Below the pieces are notes generated by a model. That model was not told the DNA's origin, ran no database searches, and worked only from the letters and a program-made list of their open reading frames with translations. The position numbers and the translations under genes were made by a program. From Muribaculaceae bacterium (GTDB lineage Bacteria > Bacteroidota > Bacteroidia > Bacteroidales > Muribaculaceae): a stretch of 39,019 nucleotides of DNA. This document shows positions 8,800 to 17,208 of the stretch, one piece after another; position 1 is the first letter of the stretch; each line of letters begins with the position of its first letter. The stretch spans positions 1 through 39,019 of the forward strand of contig JAIDKG010000004.1 of the NCBI GenBank assembly GCA_029051525.1. The letters run 5' to 3'.

Positions 8800-8807
8800 T
8801 AACTTTG
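8800..8807 (+). promoter_or_regulatory. Promoter -7 box for the rightward packaging arm
   Basis: The plus strand reads TAACTTTG, an exact TAnnTTTG match, 136 nt upstream of the 161-residue gene. A TTGAC-like sequence lies upstream, but only 13 nt away. A 6-bp hairpin, GCCTGC/GCAGGC at 8858-8876, lies in the resulting leader. With the -7 box at 8745-8752 it forms a divergent pair about 50 bp apart. Confidence 0.5.
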
Positions 8808-8943
8808 CGGCAGGAAAATAAAAGCAACGCTTAGGTTTAATAATAAGCCACTCCATTGCCTGCCGATTCCGCAGGCTGGGATTATTATCCTGCAAATCGC
8901 AAACCGACAACAAATTAATACATCAATCTAAAAGACATACATT

Positions 8944-9429
8944 ATGAAAAAACAAGGAAGTGTATGCGACTACACAGCAGCACGCAATGCCGAACTCGTG
9001 AGAAACTTCAACGCTGCTATACGCGCAGCTAAAATACTGGATCTCGACAAAATCTGTGGCGAGGTAGCCAACTCACCCGCCAGTCGCTTCTTCATCTCCG
9101 AAGAGCGAGCCTACGAACTCATCATCGCCCGCCGCCGCCGCGGGCACTGGACCATCAGCATCCCCCTGCGTGTGGAGATGATTGAGGAGATAGAGCGCAG
9201 AGCCGAGAGCAGACTGAGGAGCGGCAAAGCCGCCACCCTCCGCGATGCCGTGCATGAAGCGGTCAATTCCCCCGCCCCCCGATTCTATCTCACTCCGCGC
9301 AGTTGTCGCACCCTCGTGTATGCCACAATCCATGAATCGCACATGCGCCGCCTGCGCGAGCGTATAGAGAATGCGAAAACCGCTCTTATCTCCGCCCACA
9401 CCACAACCCCAACCTCCCCCAACCGATGA
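8944..9429 (+). CDS. Internally duplicated protein preceding terminase; possible small-terminase analogue (161 aa)
   Basis: A 161-residue basic protein starting MKKQGSVCDYTAARNAELVR. It contains a motif twice: EVANSPASRFFISEERAYEL (about 40-59) and EAVNSPAPRFYLTPRSCRTL (about 102-121). Each copy is followed by a basic helical segment (ARRRRGHW in the first, HMRRLRERIENAK in the second). I do not recognise a named family. Its stop overlaps the ATG of the large terminase gene by 4 nt (CGATGATT), so the two are translationally coupled. A small basic protein in this position is often the small terminase subunit, which recognises DNA; here that is inference. Confidence 0.62.
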   Translation: MKKQGSVCDYTAARNAELVRNFNAAIRAAKILDLDKICGEVANSPASRFFISEERAYELIIARRRRGHWTISIPLRVEMIEEIERRAESRLRSGKAATLRDAVHEAVNSPAPRFYLTPRSCRTLVYATIHESHMRRLRERIENAKTALISAHTTTPTSPNR

Positions 9430-11510
9430 TTACCTCCCATCACGACATACTCGCTGCCGATGCTCGCCGCATGGAGGAGCTGGGCAGGCCGGTCGATCCC
9501 ATCACCGGGCTCAACTCCGTAGGCGAGCGATTTCCACTCCATCTGTCGGACTGTCTGCTCGGCTGCCAATACCTTCCGGTGGCCATGCGCACCGACCCGC
9601 TGATCGACACGCTGCTGGCCACCGGATCGGTGGCCGAGACCGCCCGCCGGTTTCACCTCACCCCCGACGAGACCATCGACCGGATGCTGCGTCTGCGGCT
9701 GCGCCACGATTTCCCCTTCTGGGCCGCCCTAACCGCCCTGATAAAATGCAAAGGGGGTGGAGCCGACGTGCACTTCCGCCTCAACAGGCCGCAGCGATCT
9801 CTCGTGGAGAGTTTCGAGCGCGCCCGGGTGGCCGGTCAGCCCATACGCATCATCCTCCTGAAAGCACGCCAATGGGGTGGCAGCACCTGCACCCAATTAT
9901 ACATGGCCTGGCTCCAGCTCATGCACAGCATCGGACTCAACTCCCTAATCATCGCCCATCAAGGGGCCGGGTCGGATGAGATCAAAGATATGTTTGACCG
10001 CATGATAGGAGCCTACCCCCTCCAACTACTCTACACCCCCGCGCAACTCAAAGAGTTGCGCGGCGATCCCGCCAAAATCCGCAAAATGGAGGGGGTGGGG
10101 CGGAGCGGAGCCATATTCCGGGTGCCACAGCGCAACTGCAAGGTAAAGATAGGCACCGCCGAGCGTCCCGACTCATGTCGCGGAGGCGACTACAACCTCG
10201 TGCACCTCTCCGAGGTGGGGATATGGCGTGCCACCGACGGGAAATCGCCCGAAGACATAGTGCGCAGCGCCTGCGGCGGTGTGCTTCTCAAGCCCCTCAC
10301 CATGATAGTCTACGAAAGCACCGCCAATGGCACCGGCAACTTCTTCCATCGCGAATATCTCGCCGCCTCGCGCGGTGAATCGCAATTCCGCCCCCTCTTC
10401 ATCAGCTGGTATCAGATCGACACCTACACCCTCCCTCTTACTCCCGAAGAGCGCGAGGCGCTCGCCCTGCGCATCTGGGAAGGGCGCGAATCGGATGCCG
10501 AGACGGCCCGAAGCGTTTCCGGCCGATATCTATACTCCCTATTCGAGCGCGGCGCCACACTCGAGGCCATCAACTGGTATATCGCCGAGCGGATGAAATA
10601 TAACGACAATGCCCGCATGGCCGCCGAATATCCCACCGATGATGTGGAGGCCTTCGCCCATTCAGGTTGCCGCGTGTTTGACCGCTACGATGTGGAACGA
10701 CTGCGCGAGGGTTGCCGCGACCCTCAGCTCTGCGGCGATGTGGTATCGGCCGCCGGCGACACCGGAGCCGAATCGCTCGAATCGCTCCGCTTCAATCCGT
10801 CGCCCGGCGGCGGGATGCAGATATGGAGCACTCCGGCCGCCGACGGCATGAGCCACCGTTACCTCGTGGTGGTCGATGTGGGTGGCCGCTCGGCCAAAGC
10901 CGACTGGAGTGTGATCACAGTCATAGACCGCGGTCCGATGGCCGACGGCAATCCCCCCGAGATTGCCGCCCAATGGCGTGGCCATTGCGACACCGATCTC
11001 CTGGCATGGCGCGCAGCCCGCATCGCCACCTACTACGACCGGGCACTGCTCGTGGTGGAGAGCAACACTCTCGAGACCCGCGAGCGCGACCGTGGAGTAG
11101 ATGAAGGACAGATGCCCTACATCCTGCTTCAGATCCGCGACGCATATCCCAATCTCTACATGCGCGCCGGGAGCGCCGAGAATCTGCGCGAACAGAGCCG
11201 GTGGAAACTCGGCTTCCACACCAACACCGTAACCAAACCGATGGTGATAGCCACCCTGGTGAGAGTGGTGCGCGACGCTCTATATGTGGAGCGCTCGCAG
11301 GAGGCACTCGATGAGTTGATCAGCTACGAGCGCCGCGACAACGGCAGCTACGGAGCCATAGCCGGAGCTCACGATGACATGCTGATGACCCGCGCCATCG
11401 GTCTGCACATCGCCCTCCATGAGATGGAGCCGCCGCGCCGACCGGTGGCCCGATCTGACGCGCGGCGTGTGAGGCGCAGAGACCGACCCATGTCGGAAGC
11501 CACATTCTGA
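9426..11510 (+). CDS. Phage terminase large subunit (ATPase-nuclease)
   Basis: A 694-residue protein. An N-terminal segment (about 62-92, LLATGSVAETARRFHLTPDE) resembles a helix-turn-helix. The ATPase domain has a Walker-A-like LKARQWGGSTCT at 145-156 and a Walker-B-like YNLVHLSEVG near 258. It also has VYESTANGTGNFFHREYLAA (about 297-316), a terminase-like coupling segment. The nuclease domain is RNase-H-like: RYLVVVDVGGRSAKADWSVI (about 478-497), then LLVVESNTLE, then AGAHDDMLMTRAIGL near the C-terminus, together giving the usual acidic triad. Such enzymes cut concatemers and pump DNA into procapsids through the portal. All key motifs appear intact although the rest of a phage is absent. 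It overlaps the preceding gene by 4 nt and is followed by the portal gene after 65 nt. Confidence 0.85.
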   Translation: MITSHHDILAADARRMEELGRPVDPITGLNSVGERFPLHLSDCLLGCQYLPVAMRTDPLIDTLLATGSVAETARRFHLTPDETIDRMLRLRLRHDFPFWAALTALIKCKGGGADVHFRLNRPQRSLVESFERARVAGQPIRIILLKARQWGGSTCTQLYMAWLQLMHSIGLNSLIIAHQGAGSDEIKDMFDRMIGAYPLQLLYTPAQLKELRGDPAKIRKMEGVGRSGAIFRVPQRNCKVKIGTAERPDSCRGGDYNLVHLSEVGIWRATDGKSPEDIVRSACGGVLLKPLTMIVYESTANGTGNFFHREYLAASRGESQFRPLFISWYQIDTYTLPLTPEEREALALRIWEGRESDAETARSVSGRYLYSLFERGATLEAINWYIAERMKYNDNARMAAEYPTDDVEAFAHSGCRVFDRYDVERLREGCRDPQLCGDVVSAAGDTGAESLESLRFNPSPGGGMQIWSTPAADGMSHRYLVVVDVGGRSAKADWSVITVIDRGPMADGNPPEIAAQWRGHCDTDLLAWRAARIATYYDRALLVVESNTLETRERDRGVDEGQMPYILLQIRDAYPNLYMRAGSAENLREQSRWKLGFHTNTVTKPMVIATLVRVVRDALYVERSQEALDELISYERRDNGSYGAIAGAHDDMLMTRAIGLHIALHEMEPPRRPVARSDARRVRRRDRPMSEATF

Positions 11511-11575
11511 GCAGTGCCGGAATTTTTTCAAAAAAAAGAACAATCACCGAACCAATACGAATTTCGATAGTAACC

Positions 11576-13066
11576 ATGAGTGAAAAATGCAATATCGATG
11601 CCACGCGCACCGATTTCGATACCCTCTCGGCCGCCGCATCCCACTGGAGCGCAATGGCCGACTTCCGCAGCCAACGCGAACGCTGCAAACGCTACTGCTA
11701 CGGCCGCCAGTGGGACGATATGATCCGCGTAGAGGGGCGCATGATGCGCGAAGAGGACTACATCCGTAGCCAAGGCAACATCCCGCTGAAAAACAATCTG
11801 ATACGCCGCATGGTGAGAAGTGTGCTCGGTGTGTTTCGCAATCAGTATGCCTATCCCGCCGCCGAGCGTCTCGACCTCCCTACGCATGGGGCTGCCGCCG
11901 AGGCATTCTATGGCCGCCTCACCGACAATGCCCGCTACAACCGCATGGAAGAGCTGCATGCCCGCACCATGGAGGAATTTCTGATTTCCGGACTGGCGGT
12001 GCATCGCAAGAGCACCGCCGGCGCCATGCTCGGCCGCCGTCCCGGCGACCGTATGGCCGGTTATCTGCGCACCGATTATGTGGCCCCCGACACATTCTTC
12101 CTCGATGTGGCCACACGCGACTTCCGCGGCTGGGATGTGAGGATGGTAGGGCAGACCCACGACCTCGACTTCACCTCCCTCTGCGGTGCGCTGGCCCGCA
12201 ACGAGGCCGATTGCCGTGCTCTGCGTGAGATATATCTGGCCCAGTCGGCTCCCGGAGCCGGTTCGGCCATCGGGGCCGGAGGATTCGGCACAGTGCGCAA
12301 TTCCCCTCATGGGGATTTCCTCTCACCTTCGGCTCCCGGGCTATGCCGTGTGATCGAGGTATGGACCCGCGAGAGCTGCGAGCGCTACCGCGTGCATGAC
12401 CGCGCGGCCGGACGCATCTACAAAGTGGATGCCTCCATGCGCGACTCCCTGCCGCGTGGCGCCGAGCCGATGTGGATGCTCGATGAGGAATGGCATTACC
12501 GATATCTCTCACCTTCCGGTCACGTGCTCGCCGAGGGAATCTCGCCGCTCCCCGGCGGCGGACACCCCTACGTGTGGAAAGCCTATCCATTTATCGACGG
12601 CGAGATACATAGTTTCGTGGCCGATGTAATCGACCAGCAGCGCCACACCAACCGCCTGATTACACTCTACGACTGGGTGCTCCGCTCCACAGCCAAGGGT
12701 GTGCTCCTCTTCCCCGAATCGGCTCTCCCCGATGGGGTGGAAATCGACGACATCAGCGAGGAATGGAGCCGCTTCAACGGTGTGATACTCTTCCGCCCCA
12801 AGGCGGGAATGCCGCTGCCGCAGCAGGTATGCGGCAATGCCTCACAGGTGGGCATCACCGATCTGCTCGACATACAGCTGAAGATGTTTGAGGATGTGAG
12901 CGGTGTGACCGGAGCCTTGGAGGGTAAACTCACCAGCGGCGCCGTGAGCGGCACCCTCTACAACCAGCAGACGCGTCAGGCCATGACCGCCCTGCTCGAC
13001 ATTCTGGAGAGCTACAACAGTTTCATCCTCGAGGGAGCCATCCTCGATGCGCGCCTTCTCTCCTGA
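11576..13066 (+). CDS. Phage portal protein, possibly shortened at the C-terminus
   Basis: A 496-residue protein that would form the DNA-entry ring of the capsid. The N-terminal part has RERCKRYCYGRQWDDMIRVE and GNIPLKNNLIRRMVRSVLGV, typical of P22/SU10-type portals. The middle has DVIDQQRHTNRLITLYDWVL (stem region). Near the end comes GVTGALEGKLTSGAVSGTLY then NQQTRQAMTALLDILESYNS, the usual late-stem motif. The frame stops 14 residues later, whereas such portals normally continue with a wing or C-terminal helical region, giving about 600-700 residues. Neither other forward frame carries a long continuation before the terminator. It could be a truncation or a naturally short form. It is the last gene of the rightward arm and converges on the capD-like gene. 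Confidence 0.75.
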   Translation: MSEKCNIDATRTDFDTLSAAASHWSAMADFRSQRERCKRYCYGRQWDDMIRVEGRMMREEDYIRSQGNIPLKNNLIRRMVRSVLGVFRNQYAYPAAERLDLPTHGAAAEAFYGRLTDNARYNRMEELHARTMEEFLISGLAVHRKSTAGAMLGRRPGDRMAGYLRTDYVAPDTFFLDVATRDFRGWDVRMVGQTHDLDFTSLCGALARNEADCRALREIYLAQSAPGAGSAIGAGGFGTVRNSPHGDFLSPSAPGLCRVIEVWTRESCERYRVHDRAAGRIYKVDASMRDSLPRGAEPMWMLDEEWHYRYLSPSGHVLAEGISPLPGGGHPYVWKAYPFIDGEIHSFVADVIDQQRHTNRLITLYDWVLRSTAKGVLLFPESALPDGVEIDDISEEWSRFNGVILFRPKAGMPLPQQVCGNASQVGITDLLDIQLKMFEDVSGVTGALEGKLTSGAVSGTLYNQQTRQAMTALLDILESYNSFILEGAILDARLLS

Positions 13067-13155
13067 CCGGGATGGTGATAGTAACTTCTCTGAGCCATCA
13101 GCATAGATAGGCCACAGATAGCAGGCTTCGCCACTCAGAATCAAGAGAGGAACCA

Positions 13156-13210
13156 AAAAGCATCAGCCCATACATCTGTAATGGTCAGACGTATGGGCTG
13201 ATATGCTTTT
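13156..13210. terminator. Bidirectional intrinsic terminator between convergent genes
   Basis: AAAAGC plus ATCAGCCCATAC (13156-13173) pairs with GTATGGGCTGAT (13191-13202) and GCTTTT (13205-13210), with a 2-nt AT bulge and a 17-nt loop. That gives 12 bp plus 6 bp of stem flanked by A and T runs on both sides, so it can stop transcription from the portal (plus) and from the capD-like gene (minus). It marks the right border of the phage-derived island. Confidence 0.82.
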
Positions 13211-13255
13211 GCCGGCGCAGTATTCTCACCGGCCACAGGTTATTGGGCAGGGGGT

Positions 13256-15223
13256 TCAGGCAGTGCGGTTGTCGCTCTCCTCGGTGAGCGACTCCGGCTT
13301 AGGGTCCTTTCGGTCGTAAATCTCGAATACCGAATGACGCGAGATAAACTCAGGCACGGTGCGCTTCATCAGCTTCACCATATCGGGGATCTCCACACGG
13401 GAGGCCAGATCATAGAGCTCATCAGATGTGGCGCGGGCATTCTCATATTCATAATCGCGCACCTTGGCCACAAAGATTCGGTCATGGTCGGTGGGGATGG
13501 TATTCTCCTTGGTGGCGAGCACCTCCTCATAGAGTTTTTCGCCCGGACGCAGACCTGTGTATTCCACTGCGATATCCTTATCGGGCACGAAACCGGCCAG
13601 CGAAATCATGCGGCGTGCAAGGTCGTCGATTTTGATGGGGGTGCCCATATCGAATACGAAAATCTGTGTGCCGGTGGCTATTGTGGCAGCCTCCATCACC
13701 AGTCGGCAGGCCTCCGGGATAGTCATGAAGAAGCGGCGTATCTGCGGGTCGGTCACAGTCACCGGGCCTCCGCGCTCGATCTGCTCAGTGAATCGCGGTA
13801 TAACCGAACCATTTGATCCGAGCACATTGCCGAAGCGTGTGGTCACAAACTGCGTCTTACCCTTCACCAGCCCCTTTTCGATAGCCAGGCCGAGCGACTG
13901 CACATAGATTTCGGCCAGACGCTTCGTGCAGCCCATGATATTGGTGGGATTCACCGCCTTGTCGGTAGAGATCATCACCATCTTCTCAGCCTCATACTCT
14001 ACGCATTTATCGGCCACATTGCGCGAGCCCTGCACATTGGCCATCACAGCCTCACAGGGATTCTCCTCCATCAGAGGCACATGCTTATAGGCAGCGGCAT
14101 GGAACACCACCTGCGGGCGATACTTGCGGAATACATAGTCGAGGCGCGCAGGCTGACGCACATCGCCGATCACCGGAGTGAAATAGAGGTTGGGGTATTT
14201 ATCTTCAAATTCGAGGCGCACATTGTGGAGCGGAGTCTCGCCATTGTCAAACATCACCAGATGCTTCACACCCAGACCGGCCAGCTGGCGGCAGAGTTCC
14301 GAGCCGATCGAACCGGCAGCGCCGGTCACCAGCACGGTCTTACCCTGGAAATTATCGCGAATCTCCTTCATATTGATCTTGATCTCCGAGCGACCCAAAA
14401 GGTCTTCAATCTTGATCTTACGGATGGTCGGAGTGGCCATTTTGCCATCGGTCATCTCATCGATAGAGGGGGCGATAAACATCTTCAGGCCCAGATTCTG
14501 GCAATACGGTATCAGGCGGTCCTGCTCCTCATGCGCATCAAGATGATAAGCGAAGAGGATGCCCTTGGCGCGCGACTTGGAGGCCACGAATTTCACACCC
14601 TCCTCATCGTGGAAATAATAGATCGGTTTCCCCATCAGGAGAGTATCCTTGATCACATCGTCGGGGGCAAGGAATCCCACCACGCGATAGTGGGGAGATG
14701 TGCGCAGGCGCGTAAGCACAGAGGCCGACTTCGCACCGATGCCATACACCAATACATCGATCGTCTCATCCTCGGCATGCTCTGAAGGGCGGGCGCGGCT
14801 CACCAGATAATATATCCAGAGCATCAGCACTCGCACCAGCAGCAGGGCGCCCACAGTGATCAGGAAATCGAGGGCAAGCATCGCCGATACAAGCCGGAAG
14901 GAATAGGAACCTTCGAATATCCCCATGCCGATCACCATCAGTATCTCCTTGGCAATCACAGCAAGACACACCCGCGAAAGCTCACGGATGGTAGAGAATC
15001 GAATCACGAGCTGATACACACGTGTGAAATAGAACGCAATCAGCGAAGCAATGCCGGCGGTGGTAAGCCAGACCCCCAGCATGTGCGATGATCCGATGGC
15101 ATTATTGCCTTTTATGTAATATCCAAACAGCAGCACCAGAGCGGAAGCCAAAATCGATGTCACTGTGTCGATACCGAGCACTATGGTTGAGCGCAGGTAC
15201 TTCTCGGAGGTAAATTTAAACAT
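13256..15223 (-). CDS. Membrane-bound nucleoside-diphosphate sugar 4,6-dehydratase, CapD/FlaA1/WbpM-like
   Basis: A 655-residue protein. The N-terminal part has four hydrophobic segments (about 15-35, 50-70, 88-105 and 115-142). A CoA-binding-like domain follows at about 150-260 (VLVYGIGAKSASVLTRLRTS). The C-terminal Rossmann domain has VTGAAGSIGSE at 299-309. The family catalytic stretch STDKAVNPTNIMGCTK is at 419-434, with Met430 replacing Tyr as in other large FlaA1/WbpM enzymes and Lys434 kept. Relatives convert UDP-GlcNAc to a 4-keto-6-deoxy sugar, the first step to QuiNAc, FucNAc or bacillosamine in capsule and O-antigen synthesis. The substrate here is unknown. It has its own strong promoter and ends at a bidirectional terminator, so it is probably monocistronic. 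It could feed the neighbouring glycan cluster. Confidence 0.9.
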   Translation of the reverse strand: MFKFTSEKYLRSTIVLGIDTVTSILASALVLLFGYYIKGNNAIGSSHMLGVWLTTAGIASLIAFYFTRVYQLVIRFSTIRELSRVCLAVIAKEILMVIGMGIFEGSYSFRLVSAMLALDFLITVGALLLVRVLMLWIYYLVSRARPSEHAEDETIDVLVYGIGAKSASVLTRLRTSPHYRVVGFLAPDDVIKDTLLMGKPIYYFHDEEGVKFVASKSRAKGILFAYHLDAHEEQDRLIPYCQNLGLKMFIAPSIDEMTDGKMATPTIRKIKIEDLLGRSEIKINMKEIRDNFQGKTVLVTGAAGSIGSELCRQLAGLGVKHLVMFDNGETPLHNVRLEFEDKYPNLYFTPVIGDVRQPARLDYVFRKYRPQVVFHAAAYKHVPLMEENPCEAVMANVQGSRNVADKCVEYEAEKMVMISTDKAVNPTNIMGCTKRLAEIYVQSLGLAIEKGLVKGKTQFVTTRFGNVLGSNGSVIPRFTEQIERGGPVTVTDPQIRRFFMTIPEACRLVMEAATIATGTQIFVFDMGTPIKIDDLARRMISLAGFVPDKDIAVEYTGLRPGEKLYEEVLATKENTIPTDHDRIFVAKVRDYEYENARATSDELYDLASRVEIPDMVKLMKRTVPEFISRHSVFEIYDRKDPKPESLTEESDNRTA

Positions 15224-15340
15224 TGTATGCCAAAAAAGAGTTGCAAGTTTCGTTTCAGGGTGTTGTCACAAAATGTAATCTGTAATATCACCCGGAAGGA
15301 GGGGTAATAGGATTCTGATGGTTGATTATGGGTTTCTCTG

Positions 15341-15372
15341 CAAAGTTACACCCAAAAATCTAAACCACCAAA
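15341..15372 (-). promoter_or_regulatory. Promoter of the capD-like gene
   Basis: On the minus strand TTTG (15372-15369) is followed after exactly 20 nt by TAACTTTG (15348-15341). This is a near-perfect Bacteroidota housekeeping promoter. Initiation at about 15336 gives a leader of about 110 nt. Confidence 0.8.
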
Positions 15373-15429
15373 TTTTCATCCATAATTGTGATAATTATAG
15401 TGAAGTGCTTCTCTCCCGGGGGCCTGATT

Positions 15430-15449
15430 GTGATATATGCGCATATCAC
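15430..15449. other. Palindromic site downstream of the CotH-like gene
   Basis: GTGATAT-ATGCGC-ATATCAC is a 7-bp inverted repeat with a 6-nt centre, and also contains the perfect 12-bp palindrome ATATGCGCATAT. It lies in the 269-nt gap between the end of the CotH-like gene and the capD-like promoter. It could be an operator or a weak terminator hairpin; it has no T-run directly adjacent. Nothing else is seen in this gap. Confidence 0.45.
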
Positions 15450-15492
15450 ATAGGCTAATACTTCTCACACAAAAAAATGTTAAAAGTATTAT

Positions 15493-17208
15493 CTAAGGTA
15501 TAACGCATTTCAATAGCCCGGGGTTCACGCCTATGGTCGCATTCTTTGGGGTGGCACGCAGAATAGCCATGCCGTGAGTATCCGACGGGAGCATCCGGCT
15601 GAGGTCGGTGAGGCTTTCCCCCTCGCTGAGGGTGGTGGTGAGCAGGGTTGTGCCATCGGGGAGAATCGCTTCCAGTACGGCCCCTCCGGCCGGTGCCAGG
15701 CAACGCAGGGTCAGCCCCGAGAGCGACATCGGCACCGCGCCTGCGTGGCGGTCGGCCTCCACACCCTTCACGCCAACCGAAATCTGGTAATCCCAATGCT
15801 TGCGGGCATCAATCCAGAGGGCGTTGTGGCGCAGATTATAGCGCAGTTGGGCCACCTTCTCCTCAAGAGTGTAATTCTCCTCCGGCCAACGGAGTGTGTT
15901 GGCCCGGTCGGCTTCGAGATAAGTGGCCTCGATATCATCGATGAAATCGAATATCTCCGAGTAGCGCCCCTTGAAGAAGGTATCCCATTCCTGCACGAAA
16001 GCATCATTGAGCCTGGCCGACATTCTCATGAAAGGGATCCAGTTGAGAATCGACCAGCGGCCGTAGTCCCAGATCCAATCCGACTTGGGGTCTGACCATA
16101 TCTCAAGATCCCACATCGGCCCGGCCACCCAGATATCCGAGCCCAGATTGCGATGGAAGTACTGGCTGCCCGAATAGCCGTCGACATCATGGAGCAATTC
16201 GCGTATCACCATATAGCGCGCTATCGACCGGATATCGAAATGATCCGTCCAGTCGTCGTCGGGATGAAACAGAGGGTTCTCGATGAGGTCGTTGAGGTAG
16301 GTGAATTCCTGAGTGAGCCAATCGAGCTGCTGCTGCGAGAGGAGTTCAGGTTCTTTGTAGGTGACACGCAGCCGCCCCACCTTATTCTGAGCAGGAATTG
16401 AAATCTGGTATTCATCATCCTGATTGTCGAGTTCTACGAGCCAACCGGAGCTTACCGTCTCGGGATCGTCCGACTCCTCCTCCTGCACGGTGATATCCAG
16501 TCGGTTGGAATCAATCTTGATCGACTCCACGAGCAGGTATATCCCGCGGTATTCCCCATTGAGCACCACTTCCACCGGCTCCATGCGCGGCACCCACACC
16601 GGCTGCACCAGTCGGCTCACCTGCATCCCCACGAGCGGGGCGAGCCACATCGAGGTGTAGAAAGGGTCGTAGCATATCAGGGCGTAATGCTTGTTTTTCG
16701 GCATCGCCAGCACCGATGTCTTCTTCGAGAATTTCAGTTTATATGCTTTTTTCGGGAGGTTATACCAGGTGTGATTACCTCGTCCGCGGATTTCGAGGCT
16801 CACCGGAGAGAGAGCCGATCCCAGAGCTTCCCAACGATTCTGCCCCTCCGGCACATCGAGCCAGCACCCGGCATCGATATAATTGATTTTATCGAGGATA
16901 GGGCGCAGTTGATCGGTATTGATATGCAGAGTGGGGATGGTGCCCGAGGCCATGGTGTAGGGCCATTCGGGATGCACCGGGATCCCCCCCGGGCCGAGAG
17001 CGACAGTATCGACCGGCACGCTGTCGGGAGCTGCGGTATCCGATAGTACAGGCTCCTCATCGGGCGAAGAGGGGAAATCCTCGCTGCTCCGCGAGGCGAT
17101 TGCCATCGGAGAGCAGAGGAGAATCATGAGGGCAAGGAATATGTAAAGAAGCGATTTCAAGAGAGAAGGCAGTTTATCTATATAAGAGAAAAATTTCTCA
17201 ATCTCCAA
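15493..17208 (-). CDS. CotH-family atypical protein kinase-like exported protein
   Basis: A 571-residue protein. A hydrophobic N-terminal segment (about 14-39, LPSLLKSLLYIFLALMILLC) suggests export or membrane anchoring. CotH motifs are SLEIRGRGNHTWYNLPKKAY (family: R-G-R-G-N, then K-K-x-Y), VVLNGEYRGIYLLVESIKID, LLHDVDGYSGSQYFHR and AGPMWDLEIW (family: G-P-x-W-D-x-D). In spore-coat CotH the corresponding residues bind ATP and metal. A beta-rich C-terminal tail (about 495-571) follows. The start appears to be TTG at 17208, overlapping the GH3-like stop by 11 nt; no ATG occurs before codon 28, which would destroy the signal. CotH proteins in this phylum are of unknown role, and whether it phosphorylates a surface protein is unknown. 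It is the last gene of the glycan operon. Confidence 0.82.
   Translation of the reverse strand: MEIEKFFSYIDKLPSLLKSLLYIFLALMILLCSPMAIASRSSEDFPSSPDEEPVLSDTAAPDSVPVDTVALGPGGIPVHPEWPYTMASGTIPTLHINTDQLRPILDKINYIDAGCWLDVPEGQNRWEALGSALSPVSLEIRGRGNHTWYNLPKKAYKLKFSKKTSVLAMPKNKHYALICYDPFYTSMWLAPLVGMQVSRLVQPVWVPRMEPVEVVLNGEYRGIYLLVESIKIDSNRLDITVQEEESDDPETVSSGWLVELDNQDDEYQISIPAQNKVGRLRVTYKEPELLSQQQLDWLTQEFTYLNDLIENPLFHPDDDWTDHFDIRSIARYMVIRELLHDVDGYSGSQYFHRNLGSDIWVAGPMWDLEIWSDPKSDWIWDYGRWSILNWIPFMRMSARLNDAFVQEWDTFFKGRYSEIFDFIDDIEATYLEADRANTLRWPEENYTLEEKVAQLRYNLRHNALWIDARKHWDYQISVGVKGVEADRHAGAVPMSLSGLTLRCLAPAGGAVLEAILPDGTTLLTTTLSEGESLTDLSRMLPSDTHGMAILRATPKNATIGVNPGLLKCVIP

Larger units (their letters stand above)
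5512..13066. mobile_element. Phage-derived head and DNA-packaging island, two divergent arms
   Basis: Seven genes, all of phage head/packaging type or unknown, lie between the rimP promoter and a capD-like gene. The minus arm is scaffold-like, capsid, 71-residue and 199-residue proteins. The plus arm is a 161-residue protein, large terminase and portal. I see no integrase, recombinase, repressor, replication, tail or lysis gene, and no flanking direct repeats. Reading frames are open and base composition resembles the host genes, suggesting long residence. It is either a decayed prophage or a retained capsid-forming element. Confidence 0.7.

Noticed and set aside
8710-8913. 67-codon minus-strand frame in the divergent promoter region
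   Set aside because: It covers both promoter boxes, has no family resemblance and is probably chance.
11528-12310. Minus-strand open frame opposite the portal gene
   Set aside because: The portal motifs on the plus strand are convincing; the antisense product is low complexity and lacks a sensible start context.
5440-13255. Attachment-site direct repeats flanking the phage-derived island
   Set aside because: By eye I found no shared repeat of useful length between 5440-5520 and 13067-13255, and no tRNA gene at either border.
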